60,000 nt of DNA from Symsagittifera roscoffensis (Eukaryota; Xenacoelomorpha; Acoela; Convolutidae): positions 5,508,193 to 5,568,192 of the forward strand of contig NC_087062.1 in NCBI RefSeq assembly GCF_963678635.1. The letters are read 5' to 3'. Both the position numbers and the translations under genes were made by a program. Numbering within the stretch: the first letter of the stretch is position 1; every line of letters starts with the position of its first letter. Below, piece by piece: positions 22,780-34,889 of the stretch. A model generated the notes under the pieces. The model did not search any database. It was given only the letters and a program-made list of their open reading frames with translations, and had not been told where the DNA came from.

Positions 22780-23990
22780 TTTTTTAGATGGTGGTTAAAG
22801 TTTATGGATTGCATCTATGCGAGATTTTAATGGAGTTATAGTGTTTCTTTCTATAATATGTCCAAGGAATTTTACTCGTGATAGAAAAAGAAGTGATTTA
22901 TCCGAGGCTGTTTTTATGTTTTCGTGTGATAGTATTTGATGATATTTTTCCTAGACAATGAATATTTCGTCTTTTGTTTGTGATTGCATAAAAACTTCCT
23001 CCGAATATATGATTGCACTTTTATTGAGTATTAGTGGTCCAAAAAATTTACTCATGAATGCTGAAAATGCTGCTGGTCCTATGGAAATTCCATAGTATAA
23101 TCTGTTGAATTCGTATTGCTGTTTTCTAATAACGAAAAGTGTTAATCATCGGGATTGATTGTCTAACGGCATTTGATTATATGCACTATTCTTATCTGCT
23201 GTTGTGAAATATTTACCGGTTATTTTTGTGAGAATTGATTGAATTGATTCGATAGACCAATTATATTTCGATTCATCAATGAAGGAATTCAGCTATCTTG
23301 CATCTAGAACTGTTTTTAATGATTCTCCTTTTGCTAAAACGATAAAAAGGTTTATGAACGTAATACTTTTTGGGTGTTCTTCTTTTTTTAGCGGAGGAAT
23401 GATTTCATATTGTTTTACTATTTCAAGTAATCGGTTAACTTTGTCTTGTAAGTGAATTGGGACTTTACTTGCTCGTTGTTTTTTGCAAACTGCATCAGGT
23501 TTTAGAAATCATATTAGTGTTGAGTTTATTTTTCCAACAACAAATTTAGATATTGCGAAATTTTTTGGGTATTTTAATAAATGGTCATTTAATTGTCCAA
23601 ATTCATTTTGTGTTATCTGAGAGTGTTGTAAATTAAAAATTATTATGAATTTTTGTTGCTCTTCCGTGTATTTTGACATTTGAATTGTTGGTATAAAATA
23701 GGGTGTTTTTTTGAAATAATTTGTGTTTCGTTTTTCATTAATTAATATATTATGAATTGATATTTCTTCGTTTAGAGTTGTTGATTGACATATATCTAAT
23801 GGTTTTATAATTTTATTTAATTTATACGCTATTTCTTTTGTGGGAGAAATTGTTGCGCTAATTTCACAATAACCTAGTAGTCTTAGAGGTGGGGTTATTT
23901 TATATGGAGAAATGTTATGAATAAAGGTTAAAAAATCATATCTGAGTTTGAGTTTTTCATGTATTTGATAGAAGGAATTGTTGCTCGGAA
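22780..23990 (-). pseudogene. Reverse transcriptase of element A (active site altered)
   Basis: RT blocks appear across stops: TTADKNSAYNQMPLD with the first catalytic Asp near 23190, then FNRLYYGISIGPAAFSAF near 23095. The active site is at about 23015, where Y-x-D-D-V-F is expected but IIYSEEVF is read. Both Asp are replaced by Glu. VKFLGHIIERNTITPL follows near 22880. The gene has several stops. The paired Asp-to-Glu change would remove normal polymerase activity. Confidence 0.75.
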
Positions 23991-24279
23991 AAATTTATGA
24001 ATTGATCTGAATTCGAGATCAGACATAAAGAGATGTTGCTGATTTTGTTCTTATCATATTGGTTAACTTGCTTGAGCGAGAAGTTATAAATATTACCTGA
24101 TAGTGGTTTCAGGTGTTTCCGTTCCTGATTGTATGTGGGATAAAATTTAGAGAAAAATGGTGTTTGTTTGTTTAATCTTTGAAAAAAATGTTCAAATTGT
24201 GTTTTTCATTCTTGTGTATTTATCTTTCATTTGAATCCTGCTATTTAAGATATTTATAGTTGGTATAATTTTAGTAATA

Positions 24280-24555
24280 AAAAGTACTCCAATGATATTA
24301 GATTTTATATCTGTGATGGGGAAGGTTTGTTTAAATGGTTTGCTCATGAGTTTGTTTTGTACCATTGTTCGAGTGGGAACAAGTAAAAGTTGGATTTTTC
24401 AATATTTCGTTAAGGTTGATCCTTGTGTGGTTGCTAGTTCGCTTGTTGTTTTGAAGGGTATTATTTTTGGATGTAGAACTTTTATTTGAATCCAAGTGGG
24501 AATTTTGATGATGTTTGATTCCGCTCCGGAACCTTTTAAAAAATCTATTTCAAGG
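24280..24555 (-). pseudogene. Protease of element A (catalytic Asp lost)
   Basis: A retropepsin-like stretch reads FLKGSGAESNIIKIPTW at about 24535-24485. The catalytic triad expected as D-S-G-A reads G-S-G-A. A hydrophobic C-terminal half continues to about 24290. Retropepsins cut Gag and Pol; this one lacks its catalytic Asp. Confidence 0.6.
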
Positions 24556-25260
24556 TCTGGTGTTTGAGATTGTTTGCATTTTGGACTTTCTAAAAGAGGT
24601 AGGACTGTCCAGATTTTTTCTGCGGTTCTTGTAACTGCGGTTCTTTAGCTATGTTTTGATAAATTTTATTTGTGTTTGAGCAATCTGTGGGATTTTCTTC
24701 TGTTATTTCTTCTACTATTTTTTCTATTTTTTCCTTTGTTTTGTTAATGGTTATAGGTCTTGTATTATAGTTTAAAATAATTTGATCATGGTTTTGGTAG
24801 ATATGGGAACATATTGGTTGTTCGTGCATAATACGTTCGTAGTCATTTTCAACATGTTTCAGGTTAATTGAAACTGTATTTTCTGGGTCTTTTTCACTGT
24901 CTGTGGATTCGCAATTGACGTGATATAATTGCAATTCTGTGCTTTCGTTATTGTTTATACCATTGGGGTCTGGTTGAGTTTCTTCAGTTGCTTGTACCTG
25001 ATTGATTTGCCTTTGATGTTTAGATGTGCTACTCCTATTATTTTGTTGTGAGTTTTGATATTGTGTGTTATTCCTATGTGGTGACTGAGAGTAGTTTTTT
25101 TGTCTATGGTTATATATTTGAATTTCTGTTCTGTGAATTATTGTGTGATCTAATTTGATAGTTGTTATATTTTGATCTAAAATAGTTTATCTGTTGTTAG
25201 AATAAACGCGTGATCTATTATTATGGTATCTAGGTTTTTGAATAGTTTCTATTCCTATCG

Positions 25261-25709
25261 CTGGAACAACTTTATTTCTTTTGTATGAAGAGTTTCTAGA
25301 TCAATTTTTTGAATAATTTATATTTCTAGAATTTGAATGGTAACTGGCATCAACCGAAAATTCGTCGGTTTGAATTTGATCTTGCATAGTTATTTCGATA
25401 TTGACTATTTCGACAATTTGATTGACTATATATGTTTGATTGTTATTGTTTCAACTATTTCTTCGCTAACAAATTGTGATGTTGTTTGTATATCTTTTTG
25501 TCTAAGATTTCTTGTTCCATTTCAGTTGTCCGCTGGAACAACTTTATTTCTTTTGTATGAAGAGTTTCTAGATCAATTTTTTGAATAATTTATATTTCTA
25601 GAATTTGAATGGTAACTGGCATCAACCGAAAATTCGTCGGTTTGAATTTGATCTTGCATAGTTATTTCGATATTGACTATTTCGACAATTTGATTGACTA
25701 TATATGTTT
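25261..25709. repeat. Tandem repeat inside gag, 272-bp spacing
   Basis: 25261-25437 and 25533-25709 are almost identical (starting CTGGAACAACTTTATTTC). The insert between them (about 25436-25530) matches 26213-26300, so the repeat is part of a wider rearrangement in gag. Confidence 0.85.
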
Positions 25710-26157
25710 TGTGAGAAATTTAGTGATTTTTTTTGATATGGTGATCATCCTCGATAGTTTGGATTATAAGGTGATAGTTGTCTTAAGTAATTTGAGTTAT
25801 TTAAAAGTGTCTTTCCTGAACTATTATTACTATGAAATTTTTTTGTTTGGTAAATTTTGATCTTTTTTTGATGAAATGATTTATTTGGTGGTCTATATTT
25901 TTGTGGTTTTTTCTGGTTATCCTGTTGTTTTTGTCTGCATTAGGCAATGTTGTGTCCGAAACATCGGCAATAATTACACCAATTTTTGAATGACGGTTTG
26001 CCTTTAAAATTTGGGTTTTTCTCATAGATGATCAAGATTTCGGCTATTTTTTCAGATAGTTCTGTATCAGAGTCGTTAATATTGTTTATTTTAATTGTGA
26101 AGTTGTGGATTCGATGTCGTTGACATATTGTAACTTTACGTTTTCCGTTTATTCTTC

Positions 26158-29100
26158 GTTGTAAAATTTGGTTGAATAGGTGAAATGCTTCGTTGTGCTT
26201 CTGCCGTTGTTATTGTTTCAACTATTTCTTCGCTAACAAATTGTGATGTTGTTTGTATATCTTTTTGTCTAAGATTTCTTGTTCCATTTCAGTTGTCATG
26301 ATTTATAAAATTAGAGTTTAAATATTATTTCCTGTTCTTTCAGGAAAGATTGAAATATAGTTTAAAGGTTTTGCGTCAATTGTAAGTGGGTATACTCTAA
26401 CATAATCTTTGTGAATAGAGATCGTGCTAATTGCTTGGCTTGATATATTTTTTGGTATTTTAATAAAAATTCATGAGACCATTCAGGGTCCCAAACATAA
26501 TCTGATTGTTCTGCTAGTACCGTTTCCGTCATCTGTATTTCGTGATCTAAAATTTTTTCTTGCTTGTGCAATAAGTTCAGTATTATGAAGAAAAATAATT
26601 AATTATGAACCAAGCTAAGATTTTCTTGTCGTATTTCTTGTCGTACAATTTTATGTCGAGATGTTTGAGTCGGTGAATCGCTTTGAGCTTCTTTCAATTC
26701 TAATATAGATATATTACTATAGATAAGTGAGAATACATCATTTGTGAAAAATGAGTTTGCTCTTTGTGAGCTTCGATGTTGTATGCTTTTGATGTCTTGT
26801 GTAAAAACATTTGAAAATTCAAAACCTAGGTCATCAATTTGTATGAGATGTCGGTCATGAAAAGTTTTTGGTTATTTGATTTCTTTTGTGCAGATTCTAT
26901 ATTGTGATCTGAGACTACATATACCTTTGAGATAGTAGCCAAGAAGTTGTCTTTTGATTTTTACGTCTGGAAATTCTCTTGTGCACGATTTTTCTTTATT
27001 TTTTGAATAAAGTTGCGATTGAATTTTGGCAAAATGGTACCTGTCCTCGGGCGTCAGTTAATGAATGTCATAAAAATGGAAGCACTGAATCTTCTAAGTT
27101 ATCTTCCTTTCTGTGTCATTTTTGTGTTCTATGACTGTTAGCGTGGAATTTTGAATGTCTCTTTTTGGTTGATTCCAATTGTTTAAACGTATTGGTTTGT
27201 TTTTGTAGCAATTTTTTATTCTTCGTTTCGCTTTTATTGATGCTGTTGACGTGGTTACTGAATCAGTGAATAATATTTGATTGTCAACTTGATGGTTTTT
27301 ATTTATTGAGTCTTTTAAATTGTGAAGTTCTTTTATTGCGGTTGTTTCTGATTCTGAGACTGCGTTTCTTTGTTTCGAAAATCTTTTTCCAAAATTTTGT
27401 TTTTTATTGTTAATAATTTTCTTTCTTAGTGTTTGTCGTTTTGTTCTTATGTATCCTACTGATTGTCTTTGTGGTGTGATTACGCGGTCGTATCTTTCGT
27501 CGTTAATTAAACAGTTGTGTATTATAATTTGACGATATAAAGTTGACTTTTTGTTATTTCATGTTGCTGTAAATAATATGGCAGTAGAATTTCGTTATGC
27601 CTTTGAGTTGGTTGTGGTATGATTGTGTATTAACTAGGTTTTGTTGTTGAAACTGTTTGTTGGAAGATGTTGGTTTATTTCTAGGTTGACGTATTTGTTC
27701 ATTTTGTGTGTATGGTTCGAAAATATCTGGTCGGTCAATACTGTAGGAACAAGGTCTTTAGCTTGAATAAAATCGTTGATAATTTTGATAATAGTATTTT
27801 TCATCATATGATGAAAACTATTTTGTTGTATAATATTGAGTTTGATTTATGGTATGCTATTTATTTGTTTTATTTTCATTTTGTTGAAAATACGGGTAAC
27901 TTTCACTTTGTTCTTGTGAGGATTGTGGTTGATCATGAAAATTTACTAACTTTGAAGTCGTTTGGGGTATGTTTTTGATTTTGTGAAAATAAAAAGATTA
28001 TAGTATTCTTTTTTGAAGGTTTCGTTCTTTTTGGTCCATTTAAATAGTTGTAATCATGTTCTGCAAAATTATTTCTATGTGATGTTTGTTGTTTGTATGA
28101 TGGTTTTTTACTGGTCGAAACGTTGGATAACCCATTTGTGAATATTTGTGTGCAGCAGAGGATTTTTTTGTGGATTGTATACCTGTTTGTTGTAGCGTTA
28201 GATTTTTTAGTTTTGGAGTTGTAAAATTTGGTTGAATAAGTGAAATGCCTCGTTGTGCTTCTGTCGTTCTTATTGTTTCAACTATTTCTTCGCTTACAAA
28301 ATGTGATGGAGTTTGTATATCTTGTTGTCTAAGAAATCTTGTTCCATTTCAGTTGTCATGATTTAAAAAGGTAGAGTTTAAACTATTATTTCCTGTTCTT
28401 TCAGGAAAGAATGAACTATAGTTTAAAGGTGTTGCGTCAATTGTAAGTGGGTATACTCAAACATAATCTTTATGAATAGAGATCTTGTTAATTGCTTGGC
28501 TTGATATATCTGTTGGTTTTTTAATAAAAGCTTCATGAGAACATTCAGGGTCCCAAACATAATCTGATTTCTCTGCTAGTACGGTTTCGTCATCTGTATT
28601 TTGTGATCTAAAATTTTTTCTTGCTTGTGCAATAAGATCAATATTATGACTAAAATAATTGAATATGAAACAGGCTAAGATTTTTTAAAAATCGTGTTTA
28701 ACATGTTGTGTTATGTCATTACTTTTTAGATCTTCTCCGATTGCATTCAAAATTTTTGAAAATGTGTGAAGTTGTTGTCGTACAATTGTATGTCGAGATG
28801 TTTGAGTTGGTGAATCGCTTTGAGGTTCTTTCAATTCTAATATAGGTATATAACTATAGTTAAATGAGAATACATCAATTGTGAATAGTGAGTTTGCTCT
28901 CTGTGAGCTTCGATGTTGTATGCTTTTGATGTTTTGTGTAAAACTTTCAAAAATTCAAAATCTAGGTCATCAAAACGAGATATCTGTCGTGAAAAGCTTT
29001 TGGTGATTTGATTTCTTTTGTGCAGATTCTATATTGTGATCTGACACTACATATACCTTTGAGATAGTGGTCAAGAAGTTTTGATTTTTACGTCGGGAAA

Positions 29101-29659
29101 TTCTCTTGTGCACGGTTTTTCTTTATTTTTTGAATAAAGTTGCGATTGAATTTTGGCAAAATGGTACCTGTCCTCGGGCGTCAGTTAATGAATGTCATAA
29201 AAATGGAAGCACTGAATCTTCTAAGTTATCTTCCTTTCTGTGTCATTTTTGTGTTCTATGACTGTTAGCATATAATTTTGAATGTGTCTCTTTGGTTGAT
29301 TCCAATTGTACAAACGTATTGGTTGGTTTTTGTAGCAATTTTTTATTCTTCGTTTTCCTTTTATTGACGTGACGCGGTTTCTGAGTCAGTGAAATATATT
29401 TGATCGTCAACTTGATGGTTTTTATTTATTGAGTCTTTTAAATTGTGAAGTTCTTGTATTGCGGTTGTTTTTGATTCTGAGACTGCGTTTCTTCGTTTCG
29501 AATAATAAATCTTTTTCTAATAACATGTTTTTAATTTTTAATAGTTTTGTTTCATAGTGTTTATCTTTTTGTGTTTTTATGTATCCACTGATTGTTTGTG
29601 TGGTGTGATTACGAGGTCGTATCTTTCGTCGTTAATTAAACAGTTGTGTATTATAATTG
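26158..29659. repeat. Duplicated gag segment of about 1.4 kb
   Basis: 26158-27529 matches 28218-29659 in the same orientation, separated by about 690 bp of other sequence. The second copy keeps about 90 bp near 28680-28770 that the first lacks. Divergence of several percent means this is not a recent assembly duplicate. Confidence 0.85.
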
Positions 29660-30920
29660 TTTGGTTGTTTCCTAAAGTGTCTCTTGACATAAGGTTTAGG
29701 ATGATGGATGCAAAGTTTGGATTAGTGATTCTAATGTCTTCAACTGTTAGTTCTTACGATTTTTTGTGGTTAGCTTAACTTTGGTCGTATTTGTTGGGTT
29801 GGAGAGAAAAGAGTATATCGATTTGTAAGAATGATTTTTACTTTTTCATGAATAATTCTAAGTTAAGATAGACTTACCTAATCTTACTTAGGGGTTGTGA
29901 TTTGTGATCAAGAGTTGGAGATTATTAAATCAATCCACAACGTTCAGGTATTATTAGAATGCAAGCAGTTCGTTACGATTTTACGATTTCCTAAGTTTAA
30001 GTGTTTTAGTCTGGGGCATCTAAGAGGAGGTTGATCAAGTGAAGGACGAGTAACCGAAGTTCTTCACTGTTTATCTCAATCAAAATGGTAAGCTTTCGAA
30101 AACTTTCTGTAAATCCTGGGTCATTGATAAGGGTTGGGTAGTGAATTGACGTTTGAGGTCGTAAGACACTAAATAAATTGGGAGGGCGAGTAAAAAATTG
30201 TTCTATTTGATCCAAAGATCGACCTTGATGATCAAAAATTTAGGGATAATTTAATTTAATTTAAAGGTCCAAGGGAAGCCTTCATGATATGTTGTTTAAA
30301 ATGAACTTAATTTAAGTGAAAACAAGGATAAGCCTTGATAGCTTATCAATAACGGGTTAGGGTTAAGTTTCAGTTTTGATGATTATTAGTTTTTGAGATT
30401 TGTTTTTATGTTTTAGGTTATGAACCTGGGATGAAGAGATGAATTATATAGCGATTCATGATTTATACTAACTAAATTTTGTTTTTTTACTTTCACTAAA
30501 TATTTTTTCAAGATGTTTTTCAATTTACAGTTGATTTAAGGAAAACGAAAAGTGTTGTTTTTATCAGCCGTTATTGTATAATTAGTAGATTATCAAAGAT
30601 GATTCTTCAAACTTTTATGTCAAAAAAAGAAAATTTATATTTATTGCTGGTAGTATCCTAAATATAAAAGTTTGATCTGATTTTTGTCAGACGATCATGA
30701 AATTGATTAGTAGATTTCTTCCTAGTCTTATGTCGTCTCTTAATCGAGGTCTTCTTCCAATACCGGGTAGTTCTCGTATTGTTCGGAATGTTGGATCTGA
30801 TCTCTTGAGTCGTAGAGACATATTTACTAAATTTTTGTCACATAACATTTTTGACTTGTTGTATTAGTCTAATTCTAATCTAATTTTTGTCTAAGTCTAG
30901 GTTAGTTAAGGTCTGTTCGA
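29660..30920 (-). other. Leader between 5' LTR and gag of element A
   Basis: No sustained frame. Expected to hold packaging signals; none can be recognised from sequence alone. Confidence 0.35.
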
Positions 30921-30937
30921 GACTTTTGGTCGCACCA
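30921..30937 (-). promoter_or_regulatory. Primer-binding site of element A
   Basis: On the element strand TGGTGCGACCAAAAGTC follows the LTR end by two bases (TC). TGG matches the tRNA CCA end; the tRNA identity was not assigned. Confidence 0.55.
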
Positions 30938-30939
30938 GA

Positions 30940-31323
30940 TGAAATATGTACAAATGACTATACTCAAAGAGTAATTTCAGATTAGGTACACCTTCTGCTC
31001 GTGACGCTCGATCTTATTTTCGGCCGGATAGATTCGTGCAACTTCTTAGTCTAAAACTGATCATAATTTTACTCTAATATCTCTTAGTCTCAGTAGATCT
31101 AGTGTACACCGGTTTACGCGAGTTAGTTCCAGAAAGAAAACAACTGTATTCTAAAATTAATTTAAACTGTTCTGGTGTTGAAACTACAAGTAGTTTCAAC
31201 ACTTACAAAAAAAGGGGTTGTTAGTTTGATTGAGTATGATTGGTTAGTTTTTAGTTTTTTATAGAGATAAAAAATATATCATAATAATAACCAATGATAA
31301 ATCCTAGTTTAGATCCGGTTCCA
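30940..31323 (-). repeat. 5' LTR of element A
   Basis: 384 bp, TGAAATATG to GATCCGGTTCCA on the plus strand, aligned along its length with the LTR at 11713-12090. The hairpin is at 31175-31202. Followed by TAAC, compared with TAAG before the other LTR. Confidence 0.85.
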
Positions 31324-31745
31324 TAACCCCTCCCAACTTTGTCCCCCCCCCCATCCGCGTTTGCCCAAACCCACTCCTCCCACTTCCCTACGTTTAACCC
31401 TACGCTCACCCCTATGTTTGCTAAAGTTTATCCCCAACCCCCCCCCCCCCAAGTTACAGTCCCCCTACCAGTTTGCTTAAATTTTTCAACGGGGACGGGG
31501 GAGGGAGTATACTAATTTGTTCAGGTTGCCCTCCCGCCAACTTTTTTTACACAAATCCCTATCACCCACCCACACACCCACGTTCAGTAAACGGGGGGGG
31601 GGGGGGTAAAGCTAAGATGGGAGGGTTGGTGGGGGGGGGGGTTTGGTTGTTTGGTGGGGGAGATAAACAGCGGGACTTGTAGGGAAAACGGGGGGGGGGG
31701 AACGGTGGTTGTAAACAGGGAGGAAAACGGGGAGGGGGGATAAAC
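31324..31745. repeat. C-rich block followed by G-rich block
   Basis: 31324-31480 is C-rich with runs of 9-13 C and words such as TAACCCC; 31483-31745 is G-rich with runs up to 14 G. The C-rich part resembles 50270-50340 and 51970-52040. The switch from C-runs to G-runs on one strand allows G-quadruplexes on both strands. Frames through it are compositional. Confidence 0.75.
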
Positions 31746-32060
31746 GGGGTATATAAGACAAAAATCATGAAAATTGAAAAGTGAAATGTAAGATTTTATG
31801 AAACCTAATAAAGCAACTGCACTAAACAGGAATTGCGATAACTTTGAAAAACGTTGTAAATTTTATGACTAACATCTCAAAAAAAATCCATTATAATTGA
31901 TTATAACCGATTATAAGCGATTATAATGGACTCTTTTGGTGAAAAAAATAATGGATTTTAATCCTTTTTTAATCGATTATAATCTATTATTATCGAAATT
32001 TATTGAGACAGACCACGAAAAAACAATATAATCGATTATTATCTATTGAACTCCGGTGCG
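31746..32060. repeat. ATTATAATC palindrome array
   Basis: 31885-32045 consists of near-palindromic words (ATTATAATTGATTATAA, GATTATAATGGA). The rest is unassigned AT-rich sequence. Confidence 0.65.
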
Positions 32061-32099
32061 GGTAGTACTACTTTTAGCAAACTCTTGTCGAGGTGCTCG

Positions 32100-33735
32100 T
32101 TTTGTTCTCACTTTCCAAATCAAAAGTTCTATGTTTCGACGGTCTCGACTAAATTACGGAATGTTTCGACTTTTTCGACCAAACATCATTATGTTTTGAC
32201 TTTCTCGACCAAATTTTGCTATTTTTGGACTTTCTCGACCCAAGGAAAAAAGAGTTCGATTTAGTTTGACCCAATTCAGATATGTTTCCAACAAAGTTCG
32301 ATATGTTTCGATTTTCTCGACCGACATTTTTTAATTTTGGTTGTTCGGCGCCGCATAGATATGTTTCAAATTTCTCGACCAAAAATGGCTGTTTCGACTG
32401 TCTCGACGTTCTCGGCAAACAAAAAAAACTCCAGTATTTATATAATATATCAAAGATTTGTTTCAATCAGTGTGACTATCTATGTAATGATTATGTCAAC
32501 TCTCTTGATCAGAAAAATGTTAGCTTGTTTTTTAACTGAGTCTGTTGTCAAGTAAAAAATATTTTGGTTTCCTGTGGCGGTGCTGTATATGATCAGCAAA
32601 TATGCTGTTCGATCTGACTGGATTTTAAAAACACATATAGTCTGGATTCTTTTGCTAATTACAACTGCTTTACAGCTCCGCAAGCTTAAAAAAATAACAA
32701 CAACAAAATCCAATTTTTAGTGATATTTAGTTTGTGTCGACTTTGTTTGACCGAGTGGACTTTAAATTTCGACTGTGCTCGACCTGTAATTCAACTGTGC
32801 TCGAATTAATTTTCGAATGAACTCAACATATGTTTTGATTCTGTTTGTTCTATGTTTTGATTTTTGTGACGGAAATCGGGAAAGTTTCGACTTTGCTCGT
32901 CCTATGTTTCGACTGTACTCGACCTATATTTCAACTGTACTCGACCTATGTTTCGACTGTGCTCGACTTAAGTTTTGAATGTGCTCAACATATATTTCGA
33001 TTCTGCTCGACCTATGTTTTGACTTTTGTGACCGAAATCGGGAATGTTTTGACTGCGCTCGGCTTATGTTTCGACTTTGAGTTCAATGGTGCTATGATTT
33101 TGTGTTCGACTTTGTTCATCCTCTGTTTCGACTGTGCTCGATCTATGTTTCAAATGCGCTCGACCTATGTTTCGGTTGTGCTCGACCTATGTTTCGATTC
33201 TGCTCGACCTATGCTTCGACTTCGAGTTCAACAGTGCTATGAACTTGTGTTCTACAGTGCTCGACCTATGTTTTGATTGTGATCGACCTATATTTTGACT
33301 TTTGTGACCGAAATCGCTAATGTTTCGACTGTGCTCGACTTATGTTTCGACTTTGAGTTCAATGGTGCTATGATTTTGTGTTCGACTTTGTTCATCCTCT
33401 GTTTCGACTGTGCTCGATCTATGTTTCAAATGCGCTCGACCTATGTTTCGGTTGTGCTCGACCTATGTTTCGATTCTGCTCGACCTATGCTTCGACTTCG
33501 AGTTCAACAGTGCTATGAACTTGTGTTCTACAGTGCTCGACCTATGTTTTGATTGTGATCGACCTATATTTTGACTTTTGTGACCGAAATCGCTAATGTT
33601 TCGACTGTGCTCGACTTATGTTTCGATCGTGCACGACTTATGTTCCGACCATGTTCGATTAAAAATTCTATTCTTCTCGACCGCGCAATCTCAGTCACAA
33701 AGCTGCATCTGCTCGACTTTCAAAGTCGACACATA
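32100..33735. repeat. 22-bp minisatellite (TTTCGAC / CTCGACC)
   Basis: Diverged units of about 22 bp with the consensus words TTTCGACTGTG and CTCGACCTATG, densest at 32845-33735 and looser at 32100-32420. A 276-bp block is repeated almost exactly (about 33065-33340 and 33341-33616), a very recent event. Because 22 is not a multiple of 3 and the unit has no stop in any frame, long open frames here are artefacts. Confidence 0.9.
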
Positions 33736-34889
33736 AGCCGAGCAACTCGACCCTGAAGCAAAATCTTAAATGTTTCAAATGACCTCAATTTTACGAAGGA
33801 AGGTTATCACGTTCGATCCGCCAAATAACTTAACTCTGATTTAACCTCAGAACCTTGATAATTTCTCCTTGAAAATGAACATTTGTGGAAAAACTTTTGT
33901 GTTGTTTTTTTTCAATTTTCAGGAAAAAATAGAATATTTGCCCTCTCAGCACCTCCGACTTTTAACAAGCCTTTTTTGACAAAAATATCATTCGAAATTA
34001 CTGTTGAGCGACAAATAGTCCAGCTGCAACTTTTCGGTAGCGTATGACTTTTCCAAAGAGTCTCTTCCGCGATTGTGGGATTAATGTGCAATAACTCTAT
34101 CAAAGCTATGCCCCAGCCGTAAAATTAACCCCGCGTAGGAAAAATTATTCTAAGACTGATGCAACATATTCGGTGCAAATAATTAGCTGCTAGATGGAAT
34201 AATTTTAATTGGCGTTTGCCCCCTGCAGGCTGGAAATAGATTGAAAAAAAACCAGACTGCTTGTACCAGGCTAAGCCCTGAGTGTTCCAACTGCCTTTTA
34301 AGGTCTATAGAGCAGTAATAACCATGAAAAAAATGTAATATCATCCCCCACACGTCATATAAACTGCAAAAGTGATAGATTTTGCTCCTTTTAACAAATC
34401 GATTATGGTAAATAAGCTTCTTTCAACAATTTTGGAATGATTTCAAAGTGGATTAATTTTTCGCTTACGCGTTATTAGCGCGCAATAATTGTCCCAGAAT
34501 GCACAAAATGGCAATCTTTAACCCCCATAGCTTTACGAACAATTATCACATGTGAAATATTGTTTCGAGTTTAAGCTTGCGACCACAATACTTTTCGATG
34601 ATATAAAATAATTCTGTCGAAATGGCTAGGTAAAAGTCAAAACATTGTTGTGAAGAAAAAAACCCACCCCGAGCACAATTATTCCGTTAGCTTCGTTACG
34701 AAAGTCGAAACAACAAGACTATTCGTATATCAGGGCAATGACTTGAACGTTCCGACTGCTGCTTAATCCATATCGAAAATCTTTTCGCAAACGAAAGTAA
34801 TGAAAAAACCATAAATTTTGGACAATATCGAAGATCAAGTGCGGAATTTTGAGTCGTATGAAATCAATACGACCACTTAGCAAGCCTCA
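33736..34889. other. Unassigned sequence before element B
   Basis: No supported gene. A minus-strand open frame at 33912-34103 has no motif. A phrase near 34274-34302 (AGCCCTGAGTGTTC, then CTGCCTTTTA) recurs near 49360 and more weakly near 51060, so part of this is a dispersed repeat. 34430-34540 resembles 46690-46790 at the far side of element B. Confidence 0.4.

Larger units (their letters stand above)
24556..29780 (-). pseudogene. gag: gag region of element A, internally duplicated
   Basis: A retroviral-type zinc knuckle with exact C-x2-C-x4-H-x4-C spacing is read at 25978-25937 (WCNYCRCFGHNIA, then a stop codon where one residue should be, then C). Downstream toward pol, an acidic, Lys/Glu-rich segment lies at 24934-24590. 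Upstream frames include VWDPEWSHEFLLKYQK at about 26500-26450, which recurs in the duplicate near 28560-28510. Duplications have stretched the region to about 5.2 kb. No long frame survives. Confidence 0.65.
11713..31323 (-). mobile_element. Element A: 19.6-kb env-bearing gypsy-like LTR element, decayed
   Basis: LTRs at 11713-12090 and 30940-31323 are in the same orientation and clearly related but diverged. Coding remnants all read on the minus strand in the order gag, protease, RT, RNase H, integrase, env-like, ORF4. That order and the RNase H and integrase motifs place it among Ty3/gypsy-like elements with an env gene. Part of the great length comes from duplications inside gag (26158-27529 repeated at 28218-29659, and a 272-bp repeat near 25261). 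Every gene has many stops and frameshifts. The flanks TAAG/TAAC and the rejoined repeat on either side support a single insertion. Confidence 0.85.

Noticed and set aside
25261-25860. Two near-identical 83-codon plus-strand frames as duplicated genes
   Set aside because: They are antisense to gag of element A and arise from the 272-bp repeat.
31473-31768. Gly-rich plus-strand and Pro-rich minus-strand open frames
   Set aside because: They follow from the G-run and C-run block and have no protein features.
32845-33756. Three plus-strand open frames of 61-143 codons rich in Cys, Asp and Leu
   Set aside because: They are the 22-bp minisatellite, which has no stop in any frame; repeats of the peptide are the DNA repeat read in rotating frames.
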